DNA from: Epiperipatus broadwayi
Taxonomy: Eukaryota; Onychophora; Udeonychophora; Euonychophora; Peripatidae
DNA: 64,000 nt
Direction of reading: 5' to 3'
Assembly: GCA_028023455.1 (NCBI GenBank)
Contig: JAQFVV010013352.1
Span: 82,894 to 146,893, forward strand
The notes under the pieces are model-generated. The model had not been told where the DNA came from and ran no database searches. It worked only from the letters and a program-made list of their open reading frames with translations. The translations under genes were made by a program, and so were the position numbers. Below, piece by piece: positions 48,950-61,149 of this stretch. Positions within the stretch are counted from its first letter, which is position 1. Each line of letters opens with the position of its first letter.

Positions 48950-51090
48950 ATAATGGAAGAGTAAAACATTAACAAAGTTGTCAGTGGACAAATACATATG
49001 AATATTTGAAAACATTTAAAGATATTTCTAAATATGTACTTTGTGTAAATTATATAGTATTATTAAATTATTAAAATGTTATTTTATGAATATTATTTAT
49101 TGGAATCTCTAAAGTGTATCAAAATAAACAAATAAAATGTATTGTACCAATGAAGGTTTATCGATATCAATTGAGCATGAAAACTTTTAAAACATCTTGA
49201 AGTGGATTTAGATCATTATTGTTCTCTTTAGTATTGTGAATTATGAATTATTTTTTGAATGTCGTTGGAATTTTTTTATGATGTTGAATGAGTTATACAG
49301 TGGGGAAAATATTAGATAGTGATCGGGAAAGTAATAATATTCTTATGAAATCCTAAGTTGTAGGGGCATGAAAATGGTTATAGGAGAATTATGTTCCATA
49401 ATTTGAATTTGTTGAAGTATACAAATAATGCTAAGATTGCACATCTTTATGAACAATCCCATTTCTTCATCATTTGTAAGTGCTGTGTAGAGACGTGACT
49501 TGATTTTAGGTGCCCGATGAATATGGACCTACTCTTTTGATTTGCACTATGCCCATGATGATATTATCTTATTTTGGAACATTCTTATTATTTCATATCT
49601 TACACTTTTGTTGTTATCTGTCACCACAAGTATCATTGTAGAAGATAATTTATAAGTTGGAAAAATAATGACTGAACCATTTTGAAGTATTTACTTTGAG
49701 AGAGGGCAAAATATAGTATATGGAATTTCTTCATTCAAATGATGTTGAGATGTTAAATGATTACCATAATGTGTAATACAAGAGAAAAATAATGGATGCC
49801 TATACAAAATATTAGGGATCACTTGTCTTAGTAAGATGCATATTCAAATGAAGAGAAAGTGAGAAGAGTGAAAATGAGTTTGGGAATGATATGGTGTATG
49901 AAAGAATGTCAAAATGAGAAAATAATTTCAAGCAATATAAATTATGATTAATGTTTTAGATTATATTATTGATAAATTAAATCTAGTTCAGTTATAAAAT
50001 TTATAAACCTTTCTCCTGAACATTTTCTTTTGCACAATAATTAATTAATTTCATAGAGGTAAATATTTATACTTTATTTTAAGGTATTTCTGATATCTGA
50101 ACATTAGAATTGCACTTTGTTAAATTGCAAGGAAATTTTTAAATATTTTTTCTTTAAATATTTTATTTATATTTTATGAAATGCAGTTTTAAAATATAAA
50201 CTTGCATTGATGTGTTTACATTATTAGTAATGTGTTTTGTGTTAAACATAATGTTAAGTTTTGGCATTAAGAAATTGGGAGAGCTATTCTAGCTATTATG
50301 TTACGAAATGAATATTATATATCATCATAAATATTGTTTCATTTTTATTGTATTTTTGAAAAAGGCCAGAGTGTTGGCTATTCTTATTTGATTTCTTGTA
50401 TTTATGTGTCATATTTATTGTAAATCTTTTTATTTATTTATGCTAAATAATGTTAATGTACATTTTACTTTGTAAATATTCTAGTATATTATGTAATAAT
50501 TTTTTTGTTAACTTGTGAATTGTTTTTTCTAAAATTTACTTTAGTGAAGTTGTGATTTATTTGCATGTTGCTTATTGATTTTTTCATTCTGAATACATGA
50601 TCCACAGAAATTAGTAATTTAAAATATTATTTATTTAGCACATAATCCATAAAGATTTCTGAACCATTATTTTTTTATTACATTTGAGTAAGTAACCAAA
50701 TATATTACTATTATTATCTTAAAAAATCTGATCATTATTAATTATTTTAATCTAATACAATACTAATGAGAAATGTTTGATATTGCCACAATATTAGAAT
50801 ATATATTTTCTTTAAGAATGCTATATTAAACAAGGGAGAATTATACCATGTTTACTTAAAATTTATTATGGTTATTTTTATTCTATTTCTAAATTTTAAC
50901 TATTAAGAAGTTTTTTGTGTTGAGAATCATACAGATATTTAGTTGCTTATTGTAGTTATTCTTTTGTAGGAGTAGTTAAGTATAATATAAAATCCCACAT
51001 TATATTTAACTACAGGGTATTAATAGTTAATTAATTTTATTAATTTGTTTGAAATGAACCTGAGATTATGAGGATGATAATTATGATGAT
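48950..51090. other. AT-rich stretch without recognised genes
   Basis: No motif-bearing ORF or strong repeat was seen. A less AT-rich segment around 49470-49560 has no identifiable content. Confidence 0.4.
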
Positions 51091-51097
51091 GATGACA

Positions 51098-51133
<36 letters not shown>
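51098..51133. repeat. (ATT)12 tract left of the palindrome
   Basis: Same-strand trinucleotide run that directly abuts the left end of the foldback element. It has the same orientation as the tract at 51938-52154. Confidence 0.95.
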
Positions 51134-51135
<2 letters not shown>

Positions 51136-51904
51136 AAATATATAAAATGCGATAACACACACAAGCACACAAAGCTAAAAACAAATAAAGCAAATATATA
51201 TTATTTTAATATCTATTCATTAAATGACTAAGCACTTTCAAGGTTCAAGCCCTCATAATCATAGCCGTATTACAAAATATAATAAATTGATTTGGAGTGA
51301 TGCAAATTTATGCAAATAAAATAATTATGCATTCCATTTCTTGGATATTTTGTAGCAAGAGTCTTTTCTATTGATGGCATCGCCATCTCTAGATATAAAG
51401 AAAACTTCTTTTATCTTTCTTTTTAGATGAACTCGCTCTTTGCATACCACCACTGGATTTCCTGGTTGACAATCATGCCCAGCTGAAGCACGGGGCTGCG
51501 CAAAAACTGAACTATAAGCTCATAGTTCAGTTTTTGTGCAGCACCATGCTTCAGCTGGGCATGATTGTCAACCGGGAAATCCAGTGGTGGTATGCAGAGA
51601 GCGGCATGATCTAAAAAGAAAGATAAAAGAAGCTTTCTTTATATCTAGAGATGGCGATGCCATCAATAGAAAAGACTCTTGCTACAAAATATCCAAGAAA
51701 TGGAATGCATAATTATTTCATTTGCATAAATTTGTATCACTCCAAATCAATTTATTATATTTTGTAATACAGCTATGATTATGAGGGCTTGAACCTTGAA
51801 AGCATTTAGCCACTTAATGAATAGATATTAAAATAATATATATTTGCTTTATTTGTTTTTAGCTTTGTGTGCTTGTGCATGTTAGCGCATTTTATATATT
51901 TTGA
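51133..51904. mobile_element. 772-bp near-perfect palindromic foldback element
   Basis: Two 383-bp arms (51133-51515 and 51522-51904) flank a 6-bp spacer AAGCTC. The arms have equal length and differ at a modest number of positions, for example ACGGGGCTGCGC against the reverse of GTGCAGCACCAT. The tips read TCAAAATATATAAAATGCG and its complement. The inner 150 bp of each arm is notably G/C-richer with CpGs. Read outward, each arm has a short open stretch (one includes MAMPSIEKTLATKYPRNGM), but I recognise no protein. It interrupts an (ATT)n array. A high-copy hairpin MITE is the likeliest identity. Confidence 0.9.
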
Positions 51905-51937
51905 TTCATAATTAGCCACAAAGTATAAACTATTTGC

Positions 51938-52154
<217 letters not shown>

Positions 52155-52762
52155 CAATGTTATTGTAAAGGATTATAAATTTCTTATTGAGAGATGATGA
52201 ATAAAGTTATTAAATAGTATTTTATTAAATGAGTATTAAATAATTTATTATTTTTTGTAATAAATTTATAAAATTGTATGTTAGGATCATTAAATGTGTA
52301 TTTTAAAGACATGAGAGTGTTCCATAGTAGTTTTATTATATGAATTTGGTTGGGTAATGCTGTTATTCCATTGAGGGTGTATCTTTTGGGATGTATTGTC
52401 AATGTTTTACCTAGTAGACCTTACAGAATGTTTCCTGTTAGGAGATTTATAATTATATTTATTATTATGGCAGATCCTTACTTTATTTACAATCGTGAGA
52501 TAGTTATAAATTAGATTTATTATTAAATGATTTCAATTAAACATTATAGTTTGGAACCCTAATTAGTTATTAAAATCTAAGTGCTATGACATTTTATTAT
52601 AATAAGATTTTCTTAAAGTTAATGATTGAAAAATATTATTTTATTAGATATTATATCTTGAGATAGTCTTTATGTATATTATTTTAATGGTTATCATTTG
52701 TGCCATTTAATTATGATACATTATCGTTATCTCAGGTACTTCCTTTAAGGAATGGTATAATA
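52155..52762. other. AT-rich stretch without recognised genes
   Basis: A minus-strand frame at 52402-52184 has no recognised motif. Nothing else is supported. Confidence 0.4.
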
Positions 52763-53416
52763 TACACCTGGGTCTTGTTTTATGCTGTAGATAGGTTCCA
52801 CAGAAAACCCACGTTAAAAAAAATCGCACAAAAATAGACTTAATTTATCTTGAAAAGGTGAGGGATAGGTGCTGTGATTTTCAGAATTCACATAAAAGCA
52901 AAGCAACAAGAAAAAATAGTTTAAAATTCGCATTAAAAAAATAAGCAAATAAAGTATAACTAATAAAATATTTCAAATATTTGGAAAAAAATAATACAAG
53001 ACAAACTTTTTTTACTTTTTTTATTACTACAGTATTTAATTTTACATTTTTCATACCTATTTTAATCATTACTGCTAGCATTCATTTGTAAGCTGGTAAA
53101 AAATCAGATTCGATGTGATGTGATGTATTGTGACTTCTCATTAAACAAAGTCAATAATCTCTCAGCAATTATGCCCAGAGAAACCTGTTAGTCACTTTAT
53201 TTTTATTTGTGATATGATGTACAACTAGCACCATTTTCAGTCTTGTGCTGTGTTAATGGTTTTCTGTTTCTATATTAAAAAAATAAAATTGCATTAAAAA
53301 AAAAAATTATACATTATCATTAGAAAGATTATTTTCAGTTTATAAAATCTTTTTTTATTTTAAAAACTTAAAAGATTATTTATTTCTGTTATATATAATG
53401 AAATGCGTTTTGTCTT

Positions 53417-53517
53417 GCATTGATGGTCGAGAGGTCAGCACGACTGCCTTGCACTACCAGGCAGTTGCCCGGGTTGCGGGTTCGCGTCCCGGCCGATGCT
53501 ATGACACTTTAAAAAAA
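53417..53517 (+). repeat. Short tRNA-derived SINE (copy 2), nested in a TIR element
   Basis: GCATTGA/CCGATGC ends, A-box TGGTCGAGAGG, B-box GGTTCGCGTCC, then ATGCTATGAC and an A-tail, as in the copy at 20509. The anticodon arm has a 7-bp stem ACTGCCT/AGGCAGT with a 9-nt loop, which a real tRNA would not have. It retains more CpG than copy 1 and so is probably younger. Confidence 0.78.
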
Positions 53518-53630
53518 GTTTAAATTTTTTGAATATTTATTGCAATATTTTTATATGTAAGTATAAATCTATGATTATTATTTACTCATTAATATAAATA
53601 GGTTATTTACATAGAAGCTAAGTTCTAAAT

Positions 53631-53760
53631 ACAGCTTCAGGCCATATTCACGTTAGCTGCTAATATAACGTTATATTTTTGAAAAAAAAAAAAGTATTTC
53701 AAGTCAAAATAAGTTATTAATAATTGACATTTCTTGATATCTAATAAATATCATAAAATA
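53631..53760 (+). repeat. Dispersed repeat shared with 22193-22330
   Basis: GCTTCAGGCCATATTCACG, TTAGCTGCTAATATAACG and AGTCAAAATAAGTTATT match the 22.2-kb copy. Here it lies in the right half of the TIR element, just before the right TIR. Confidence 0.7.
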
Positions 53761-53825
53761 TGAAAGATATTAAGAAGAAACATGAATGCATTAAAATAAT
53801 TCGCATAAAACGAGACCCAAGTGTA

Positions 53826-54190
53826 TATCAGATAAATGCTAGTGGTTCTCCATTCAGATTAGCTTCACTATGATTTCAAAAACTTTTATCAAGAAAGAAG
53901 TCTACTATAGATATAGGGGTTTTGAAATACCATTGAAAAGGTATCCCATTATTTCCTTGGACACTCAAACAAATCAACATGGAAAACTACAACAAACCTT
54001 TCTTTTTGAAGCTTTGTATTCTGTACAATATCACTTTAATTAAAAATCAGTCAATATAATTCACAATTTATAGTAAATAATGCAATTTAAAACAAATAAA
54101 TTATAGAAAATTATTTTCATTCTTGATTAATATAAAGAAGATAGTAATTTAATTACACTTGCCCTGTTATTTAAAAAAAAATACATTATA
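53826..54190. other. AT-rich stretch without recognised genes
   Basis: No supported feature. Confidence 0.4.
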
Positions 54191-54191
54191 T

Positions 54192-55155
54192 CCCTTATAT
54201 ATTACTTATTGGAGTGCAGATATGAAAAATCCTATACTGTATTAAAATCATATAAGGTTGGCACTAATGTGGGCTTTGAGTGTTACATCATCATATTTTC
54301 AATGAAATGGATAGCTGAAGAATTGTGGGTGGAGTGGATTGAAGCCTGTCCATTAAAGTATGAAGATTGTCTATCTTAATATAAGCTGAGCATTGATTGT
54401 ATATATGTGTGGAGATGATAATCTGGACCAATTGATGAATGCTGGTTTACCACGAATACGGACAGATATTGGTGATTATTTATTTTTTCCACATGTGTGT
54501 GATCAAGTGTGTCAGCAGTATGAGATAGCGTGGATAGTTGAGGGTTGTGTAAAAGTCTGAGTTCAAATTCCCTATATATTACATATTGGAATGCAGGTAT
54601 GAAAAAAGTCTATACTGTAGAAAAAAAATTCATATATTAATCATTTAAGTAAAACAATAGTTTACCACTTTAACTACAATTAATTGCATTACAAAGAAAA
54701 AAACAATTTGTTTTCTAAAATATTTTACTTTTATTATTACAATAAGAATTTAGATGTTTTTGATAGAAATAGATGAAATAAAATATTGGTATTAAATAAA
54801 GTCATTTTTATATCTCCAATTGTAATTGATATAGTATATTAAAATGTCAAAAAATAGCATTTAAACAATCACCATTTAAATATATGAATTTTTTCTACAG
54901 TACAGGCTTTTTCATTCCTGCGCTCAAATACAAAATATATAGGTTCGAACTCAGACTTTTACACGACCCTCAACTATCCATGCTACCTCATACTCCTGAT
55001 ACACTTGATGACATATAAGTTAAAAAGATAACTAATCACCAATATACGTATTTTGTGCTAAACAAGCACTTGTCAGTTGGTCCAGATTATCATCTCCACA
55101 CATATATACATGCAGTCTGAGTTCAAACCCTCTATATATTAAATAATCATTTAAG
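54192..55155. repeat. Tandem-plus-inverted array of a 378-bp repeat
   Basis: A unit beginning CCTTATATATTACTTATTGG at 54192 is followed by a second, partial unit beginning at 54570 (CCTATATATTACATATTGG). At 54881-55120 the second unit and the end of the first recur in reverse: CTACAGTACAGGCTTTTTC, GTTCGAACTCAGACTTTTAC, CAACTATCCATGCTACCTCAT and TCCAGATTATCATCTCCACA. The segment GTCTGAGTTCAAATTCC resembles a Pol III B-box and recurs in both orientations (54555, 54950, 55116), so the unit may be tRNA-derived. Confidence 0.75.
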
Positions 55156-55512
55156 TTATTCAATAATTTATTTTAAATAATTACATATAAATTGTCTCAG
55201 TGTTCATTTTTTCTTTTCCTTTTAAGTTTTGAATATATATTCAGACACTTATATGACCAATTTATCTCAAATTTACAACAGAAGACATATAGTTAAGGGA
55301 GGCCACTAGATGTAGCTTTTCCTGACCAGTTGGGTCTCATTTCAGCTCCTAATAAATACAGGAATATTGTTGCTGATTTATTTACAAACAAGAAGTGAAA
55401 ATTATACTAGCAGATATAACTAATTCTAAATTAAAGCCATGCACTTCATAGAGTTAAATTTAAATTAAAAATAGTGTTGAGATATCAGATTTTGAAAATT
55501 TTACTTTTCAAA

Positions 55513-56640
55513 ATGACTGATATTTTAAAAGCTGAAGCTCCTTCTGTTAGTAATGATAGTAATTTGGGAAAAAAATCTTTTCTACAAAAACCTAAACCTG
55601 TTGCTAAGAATACTATTGAAAAGTAAACTGTTTCCAGTATGTCTACTATTCTACCTGAAACCATTCAAACTAAAAAAAGTTCTGTTGCAATTAGTGATAA
55701 GTCTCAAAGAAGATACATTTTTAATTGATAATAAATCAGTGATAAAAATACTAATTTAATTTATGACAAAAGAAACGCATCCCAATCCAACGACTTAATT
55801 ATTGAAAATATTCAATAAGTTAAACATTCATATGTAAGTTTTTTTTTTAAAAGTAATAATGGCAATGATTTTGAAATAATGAAATGAAATGATTACATTA
55901 AATAGCAAGAATATTTTATTAGTGATATTGTTAATCTAGATAATAAAAAACAATTTCAAATATCAGATTTAAATCAACTTAATTCAAATGGAATAACTAC
56001 TGCAGTTTACAAAAATATAACTTTACAGATTTAATTTAAGAAGTTGATTCCTAAAGTCGTTTCAAAAAATTAAGAATGAGTAGCTGTAACAGATTCCAAC
56101 ATATCAATAATAAAATTTCCCACAGATAAATTCTATAAAACAAACTAAGGAATATATTATACAATATTTTAGATTATCCAAATAATAATTATCTAATTTT
56201 AAAGTTTCATAATACATAAAAGAAAAATATTTTTCAAGAACACTTTCCAAATAATTTGTTATATTAATACTAATGGAAACACTTTTTTAGAAGGTCAGAT
56301 TGAAACTGCTGTATAGACTATACAGAGCAAGATCTGCAATACCTCCTCAATAATTATGGCAAAGTTACTCATTTTAATTATCTACTGAAAAAGAGAGCAA
56401 CTGTACCTGTTTTAAGAAACACATCAGTATTCAACACCACATTAAAAATTAAATTTAAGCCATTTGATATATCCATATTGCATTCTACTGCATTACCTCT
56501 TCTCATTATCAAGTTCAAAAGAATGCCATATCATTGTTTTTATTGCAAAGTCAAGGATCATATTATTAGGTACTTACTGTTCTGATTGCTTTTGCAATTT
56601 ATGAGGTCTAAAATACTAGAATTCACTAATATTCCAAGAA
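55513..56640 (+). pseudogene. LINE ORF1 (gag-like, zinc knuckle), degenerate
   Basis: An ATG at 55513 opens MTDILKAEAPSVSNDSNLGK and runs 36 codons before the first stop; the same frame then continues (TVSSMSTILPETIQTKKSS). This Ser/Lys-rich start fits a LINE ORF1. Around 56520-56600, after PFDISILHSTALPLLI-type sequence, the reading HCFYCKVKDHIIRY gives most of a C-x2-C-x4-H zinc knuckle. Many stops show the copy is dead. The endonuclease and RT segments downstream on the same strand support one element. Confidence 0.55.
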
Positions 56641-57546
56641 CTCACCTTCTCTTATTAGTTCTGAGCAACAAGTATAGTCTGTAGCATCTGTAAAAAATAA
56701 TATATCTGCAGTTATTCAAAAAGATTTAGATAACTAATAGATGCAGAACTTTTTACTAAAACAATTCTATCTCATAACAACTTATCCAATAAAAAAATTG
56801 TGACCAAGAGGATACCTTGACTAATGCAAAAATAGATGATGCCTTAAACAACAATGATATCACATTACCCTCATTTGATGATGAAAAGGGTGAATTCAAA
56901 ATGGTCAAACCCCAAAAAATGCATCAAAATTGAAAAAATTCAAGATTACTATGATCAGTAAGAAAACTCACTCTGCATCCGCTTTGTCATCATAAAATAC
57001 AGAATCTCTAATTCCTAAGGACTTGACTTAAATCTAATTACCCTTTTTTTAAATTATGTACAAACTATATTTTAGCAAGAGTGTATACACATAATCAGAA
57101 TTCTAGAAGTGAAAAATAGATAATTGTGTTAATGTCACAAGTGGAAATGATTTCCTCACCATGGATGAATCTAGCAAAGAAATAAGTGAATCTTGGATTC
57201 AACTGAAACTCTTATATGCTTTTTAAAGAAACTTTTATAAATTTTCTACAGTCTAATAAAATTGCACAAGAAACCAGAAGAATAACATAAAGCTCTGTTC
57301 TTTCAATCAATCATCAATGAAATATACCATCTGCCTTGTACCTTTTGAAGCCAAACTATAACCAGCTCATATAAGTCTACAAATTTTACAGTGAAAATTG
57401 TTAGAGGTAAAAAAGAATAATATTCAATTTATTATTACATAATTCAAATTTCTCATGTTATATTCTCTCATCCCTTCTTTATAACTAAACAATACTATTT
57501 TTCTCATTAATTCTAAGTCATTCACTTTCTCTCCTTACAATACTTA

Positions 57547-57715
57547 TTGTATACTAAAATTATAGCAATTAATGTCAGGGGAATCAATTCTTTTCAGATA
57601 TTTTTTGCAATTAAGAACTGGCTAACACATTTTACACCAAACATCTCATTGTTTGCAGAGACTAAACAAACCACATATACTAAAATAGACCCTCTGAAAT
57701 ATCTTGGATAAATTA
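57547..57715 (+). pseudogene. LINE apurinic-type endonuclease remnant (N-terminal part)
   Basis: The plus strand reads IAINVRGINSFQIFFAIKNW and then LTHFTPNISLFAETKQT before a stop. This is the start of a non-LTR endonuclease: N-(V/W)-x-(G)-(I/L)-x-S or -x..., a helix ending in W-L, and the L-x-x-(E)-T-K/H catalytic Glu region. The rest of the domain is eroded; 57900-59250 holds only scattered similarity. Confidence 0.65.
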
Positions 57716-59580
57716 AGGTTTTTAAAATTATCTCAGTCAAACATTACTGGACCTGGGTTGGGGGTCTTAATTAATCACAAGTCCTCATTTCTACCTTTCA
57801 AAAATTCTTTATGTTAACCAACATATGAGAATAATTAATAATAAAATAAATTCTACAAGAATATGTAGACAATTATCAACTATTATGGTAATAAACCTGG
57901 TCTAAACAACATTTATTAATATGCTAAGCTAGGCATTTGTTATGGTGTATCTTTTTCAAAGTATGACTAAAGTAAATATTAATAAATATAATAACATCTT
58001 CTCATGCATATAAATGTACATTAGACTAGCCACTGATTATAATATATTTTCATATTCGCATGTGGTTGTCTATGTCATTGGATTAAATGACCAGTTCTTA
58101 CGAATATGAATGCTATTGGCTTTTACACTTATGGAGTTCTTAGAGTTAATTATGTGCCATGCATCTTTTATTTTTCATTTTTATTATTTTTTGGTAAATA
58201 GTTTTAGCATCAGCAATTTTAAAGAAATGGCCAATTTTTTCTCATGGTCTATAAACACTGAGCGATAAGTGCTGTTGGATTTAGCTCTGTTATATAAATA
58301 TGCATGCTGAGGAATTCTCAATTTTGGAATAAAACTTTCCATAGTATCTAACATTGAGAAACTAACAATCCAGGACATACACCAATTGAGCTTTATTATC
58401 ATCATTAATCTTATCTTTGAAATTATTAATAAGTCTATTTAGTAATAAGAGACATCTAAAACCAACATTAAAATTCTTGTGCATAATCGATATTATTTTT
58501 GAATGTATATTAAGAATGTAAGGCATGCCAATCCATGGTTTAGAATTAGTTTTATATCAAATTTATGTCTATTATTAAATTTTCTCACTTGTTTGTCAAC
58601 ATAACGGTAGAGTAACCAACTTTAATTAAATCTTTTTTATAACACTGTAAAATATTTTTTTTCTTGGCTTCAAACTTGCAAAGTTTTGAATTTTTATACA
58701 AAAAAAAATCATTAAAGCCTGCCATAATTCTTTCTGGTATATAATTAGCTTTATATATACCACCTTTTTACCATTAATATAATCATATTCTACCTATATA
58801 ACAAAACATAAATAATAAAATCAATAAATCAAATAAATCTTTATCTAAGTACAAATCCTCATCCTATAATTTTAATGTGAAAATTTAGCATGACTTATAG
58901 AGATTTTGTCTTCAGATTTCTACATTGTATTAATGGATCACTTATGAGTACTTGAAATTTCTACTTCCCAAAGTCTATTTCTTTCTATACATGAAGACAT
59001 TCCCTTTAATTGAGCTCTTTTACTCACCTGAACTCCATTTTGTTATTCAGATTTTTCTAATCTTCCTTCTTTCTCTGACCATTTTGTCCTCCATACAGTA
59101 CTCATATTCAATTTTAAAAAAATCTAGTTCTTCCACCTAGCATTACAGCAAGAGTATTACTAAAACCAACTAATCCTAAAACTGTCTTACACTGGATTCT
59201 TTGCTATAGCACCAACAAATTTATTCCCTTCTCTATTACTAATAATTGACAACTTGCCTCTGGAGAATATATGTTGCCAAATATTTTTTATTTCAAAAAT
59301 AAATTTACATCCCTTGAAGCACCTAATGTATCCAATTACTTGTTTCATCAAAGTGATGGCAATCATGAAATTCATACATTTCAAATAAAACTCAAATTAA
59401 TCTCTATCTCAGATAGTATTCATCCAGGTTCTTATGTAAGCCCTAAATTTATTCTCACACATCTTAGCAATTTTACCATCCGTATCATTTATAATTTTCT
59501 AAATCACCTCTCCACACAAATTCACAAAATATCAATTTTCATTGGTACCATTTTTAAAAGAAAATATTACCCCATTCCTC
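57716..59580. other. Eroded middle of the LINE
   Basis: Between the endonuclease start and the RT fingers no motif survives that I can place with confidence. Open frames at 58952-59140 and 59271-59597 (plus) are in the expected strand and probably belong to the RT N-terminal region. A minus-strand frame at 58405-58184 has no motif. Confidence 0.35.
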
Positions 59581-60960
59581 TCATCAATAGTTTATGACTA
59601 ATTTCCATGACACCATTACTAATTAAAATTATTGAAAGTTTAATCAAGGACAAAATTCATCCTGGTCCCCAATGTTTCAATTTACCAATTTCTTAAAAAA
59701 GAAACCTCCACTTATGTGGCAGTTATGCTCTTCATAGTAATCGTTGATCAAATTAGGCAGTCTAGAAAGGTTGTTCCTGTTGCATTACATCTAGAAACCA
59801 AATAAGCTTTTGATTCAGTTCCAATAATTAAGCTCCTGGAACTACTTAAACAACACTACATTCTTACACCAATTCTATATATCCTCACTAATCTCCTATC
59901 TAATAGAGAAATTCATAAAACTCTAAATGGTAAAACAACACCTGGTTTCACCCTTTATAATTCAATATCTCTAGGATCCCATTTAAGTGCTTTGACTCTT
60001 ATTATATATTAACCTTCTTACTCAAATTGAAAACAGTCTACTGATGTCCATGTACAATTCATCAATCAATCTATCAAATATTTTTTACATAGATAATCTT
60101 CTAATTATTCTTTCTTGTAAATAATGCATACCACAATTAATTGCTCTATTTGAGTAATATACTTAAAACAATTCTCTAAGCTTCAATATAACTAAATTAT
60201 TGGTGTGAAACATTCTGTCTAGTAAAAACGTTACCCCCTCTTTTATAAAATTTCTCTTCATAAATTCCTTTTAACAACTTTCTTCAATGAAATGAGAAAC
60301 TCTATTCACAACTAGTTTCCAACTTCTATCGAAACTATATTTAATTCTATTTTTTATGTCTTCCTTGCAATCCATTTCAAAATTTCTCTTATTAACATGC
60401 TTATCTTCCCCAAACTACTTACTATTCCCCTATTATTAAACTCACAAATGTATTTACTATAAAAATAATTCCTTAAGCATTAAACTGATCTAGGGTAAGA
60501 AAACATTTGCTATCAGCATAAAATCTATGTAAAAACATTCAAAGGATAATAAGCTAGTTTTGCATTGTATTTCTGACTTCTTTCTTCAAAGAACAATAAA
60601 TGAAATCATTAGGATACTTGACATTTTCCTCTAAACTTAAAAATATATACCTATCTTTAAAAAAATACTACTGATAATGTCTATAACTTATTAAATCAAA
60701 ATCAATATGCCACTACTATAAAACTCACTCTAAACCTCACAAATCAATACATTATCCATAAATTTAAACTTTAGTATCTTGAACCCAAATATCTGGATTT
60801 TCTTATTAAAATAAATCTTTGTGCACTTCCCACCAATAGCTTTTTATTATTTGTCAATGCTAACATAGATGCTTTTGGCAATTGTGCCATAGAAAAAAAA
60901 AGACATTCAGCACCTTTCTCATAATTGTTCTGCATTACAGACATATCTCATTTTCAATTA
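59581..60960 (+). pseudogene. LINE reverse transcriptase remnant
   Basis: Plus-strand readings across several frames: ITKIIESLIKDK-like sequence near 59620; VVPVALHLETK followed by AFDSVPIIKLLELLKQ near 59770-59850 (the palm A motif, normally D-x-x-K-A-F-D-x-V, with the first Asp changed); NREIHKTLNGKTTPGF near 59905; SISLGSHLSALTLI near 59965 (the (Q/R)-G-x-x-(L)-S-P-x-L motif); and YIDNLLIILSC near 60090 (the catalytic Y-x-D-D box as YIDN). Near 60840, FVNANIDAFGNCAIEKK faintly resembles an RNase H start. Dead copy; the clade is uncertain (I-, Tx1- or CR1-like). Confidence 0.7.
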
Positions 60961-61149
60961 AATTGCACAATCTCACTCTATTTACATTCTGTTCTTATTA
61001 GTGGCATGAACAGAGAATGTTTTCCTAACGACAGAATATCCACTTTCAAACATTTTATTCTTTCTCTTCTATTTATAATAGATTAAAATTAAAATCAACC
61101 ACCAGGTTTCAGCACCTGCAGTCATATTTTTAGCATGTATAAATTATGG

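Larger units (their letters stand above)
52765..53823 (+). mobile_element. TIR DNA element with TA target duplication (copy 2)
   Basis: Starts CACCTGGGTCTTGTTTTATGC and ends GCATAAAACGAGACCCAAGTG, flanked by TA at 52763-52764 and 53824-53825. The first 500 bp follow the copy at 10762-11906 closely. The right half differs and contains a nested tRNA-derived SINE (53417-53517) and the repeat shared with 22193. No transposase is encoded. The TIR is at least 20 bp with a GTCTC core. Confidence 0.88.
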
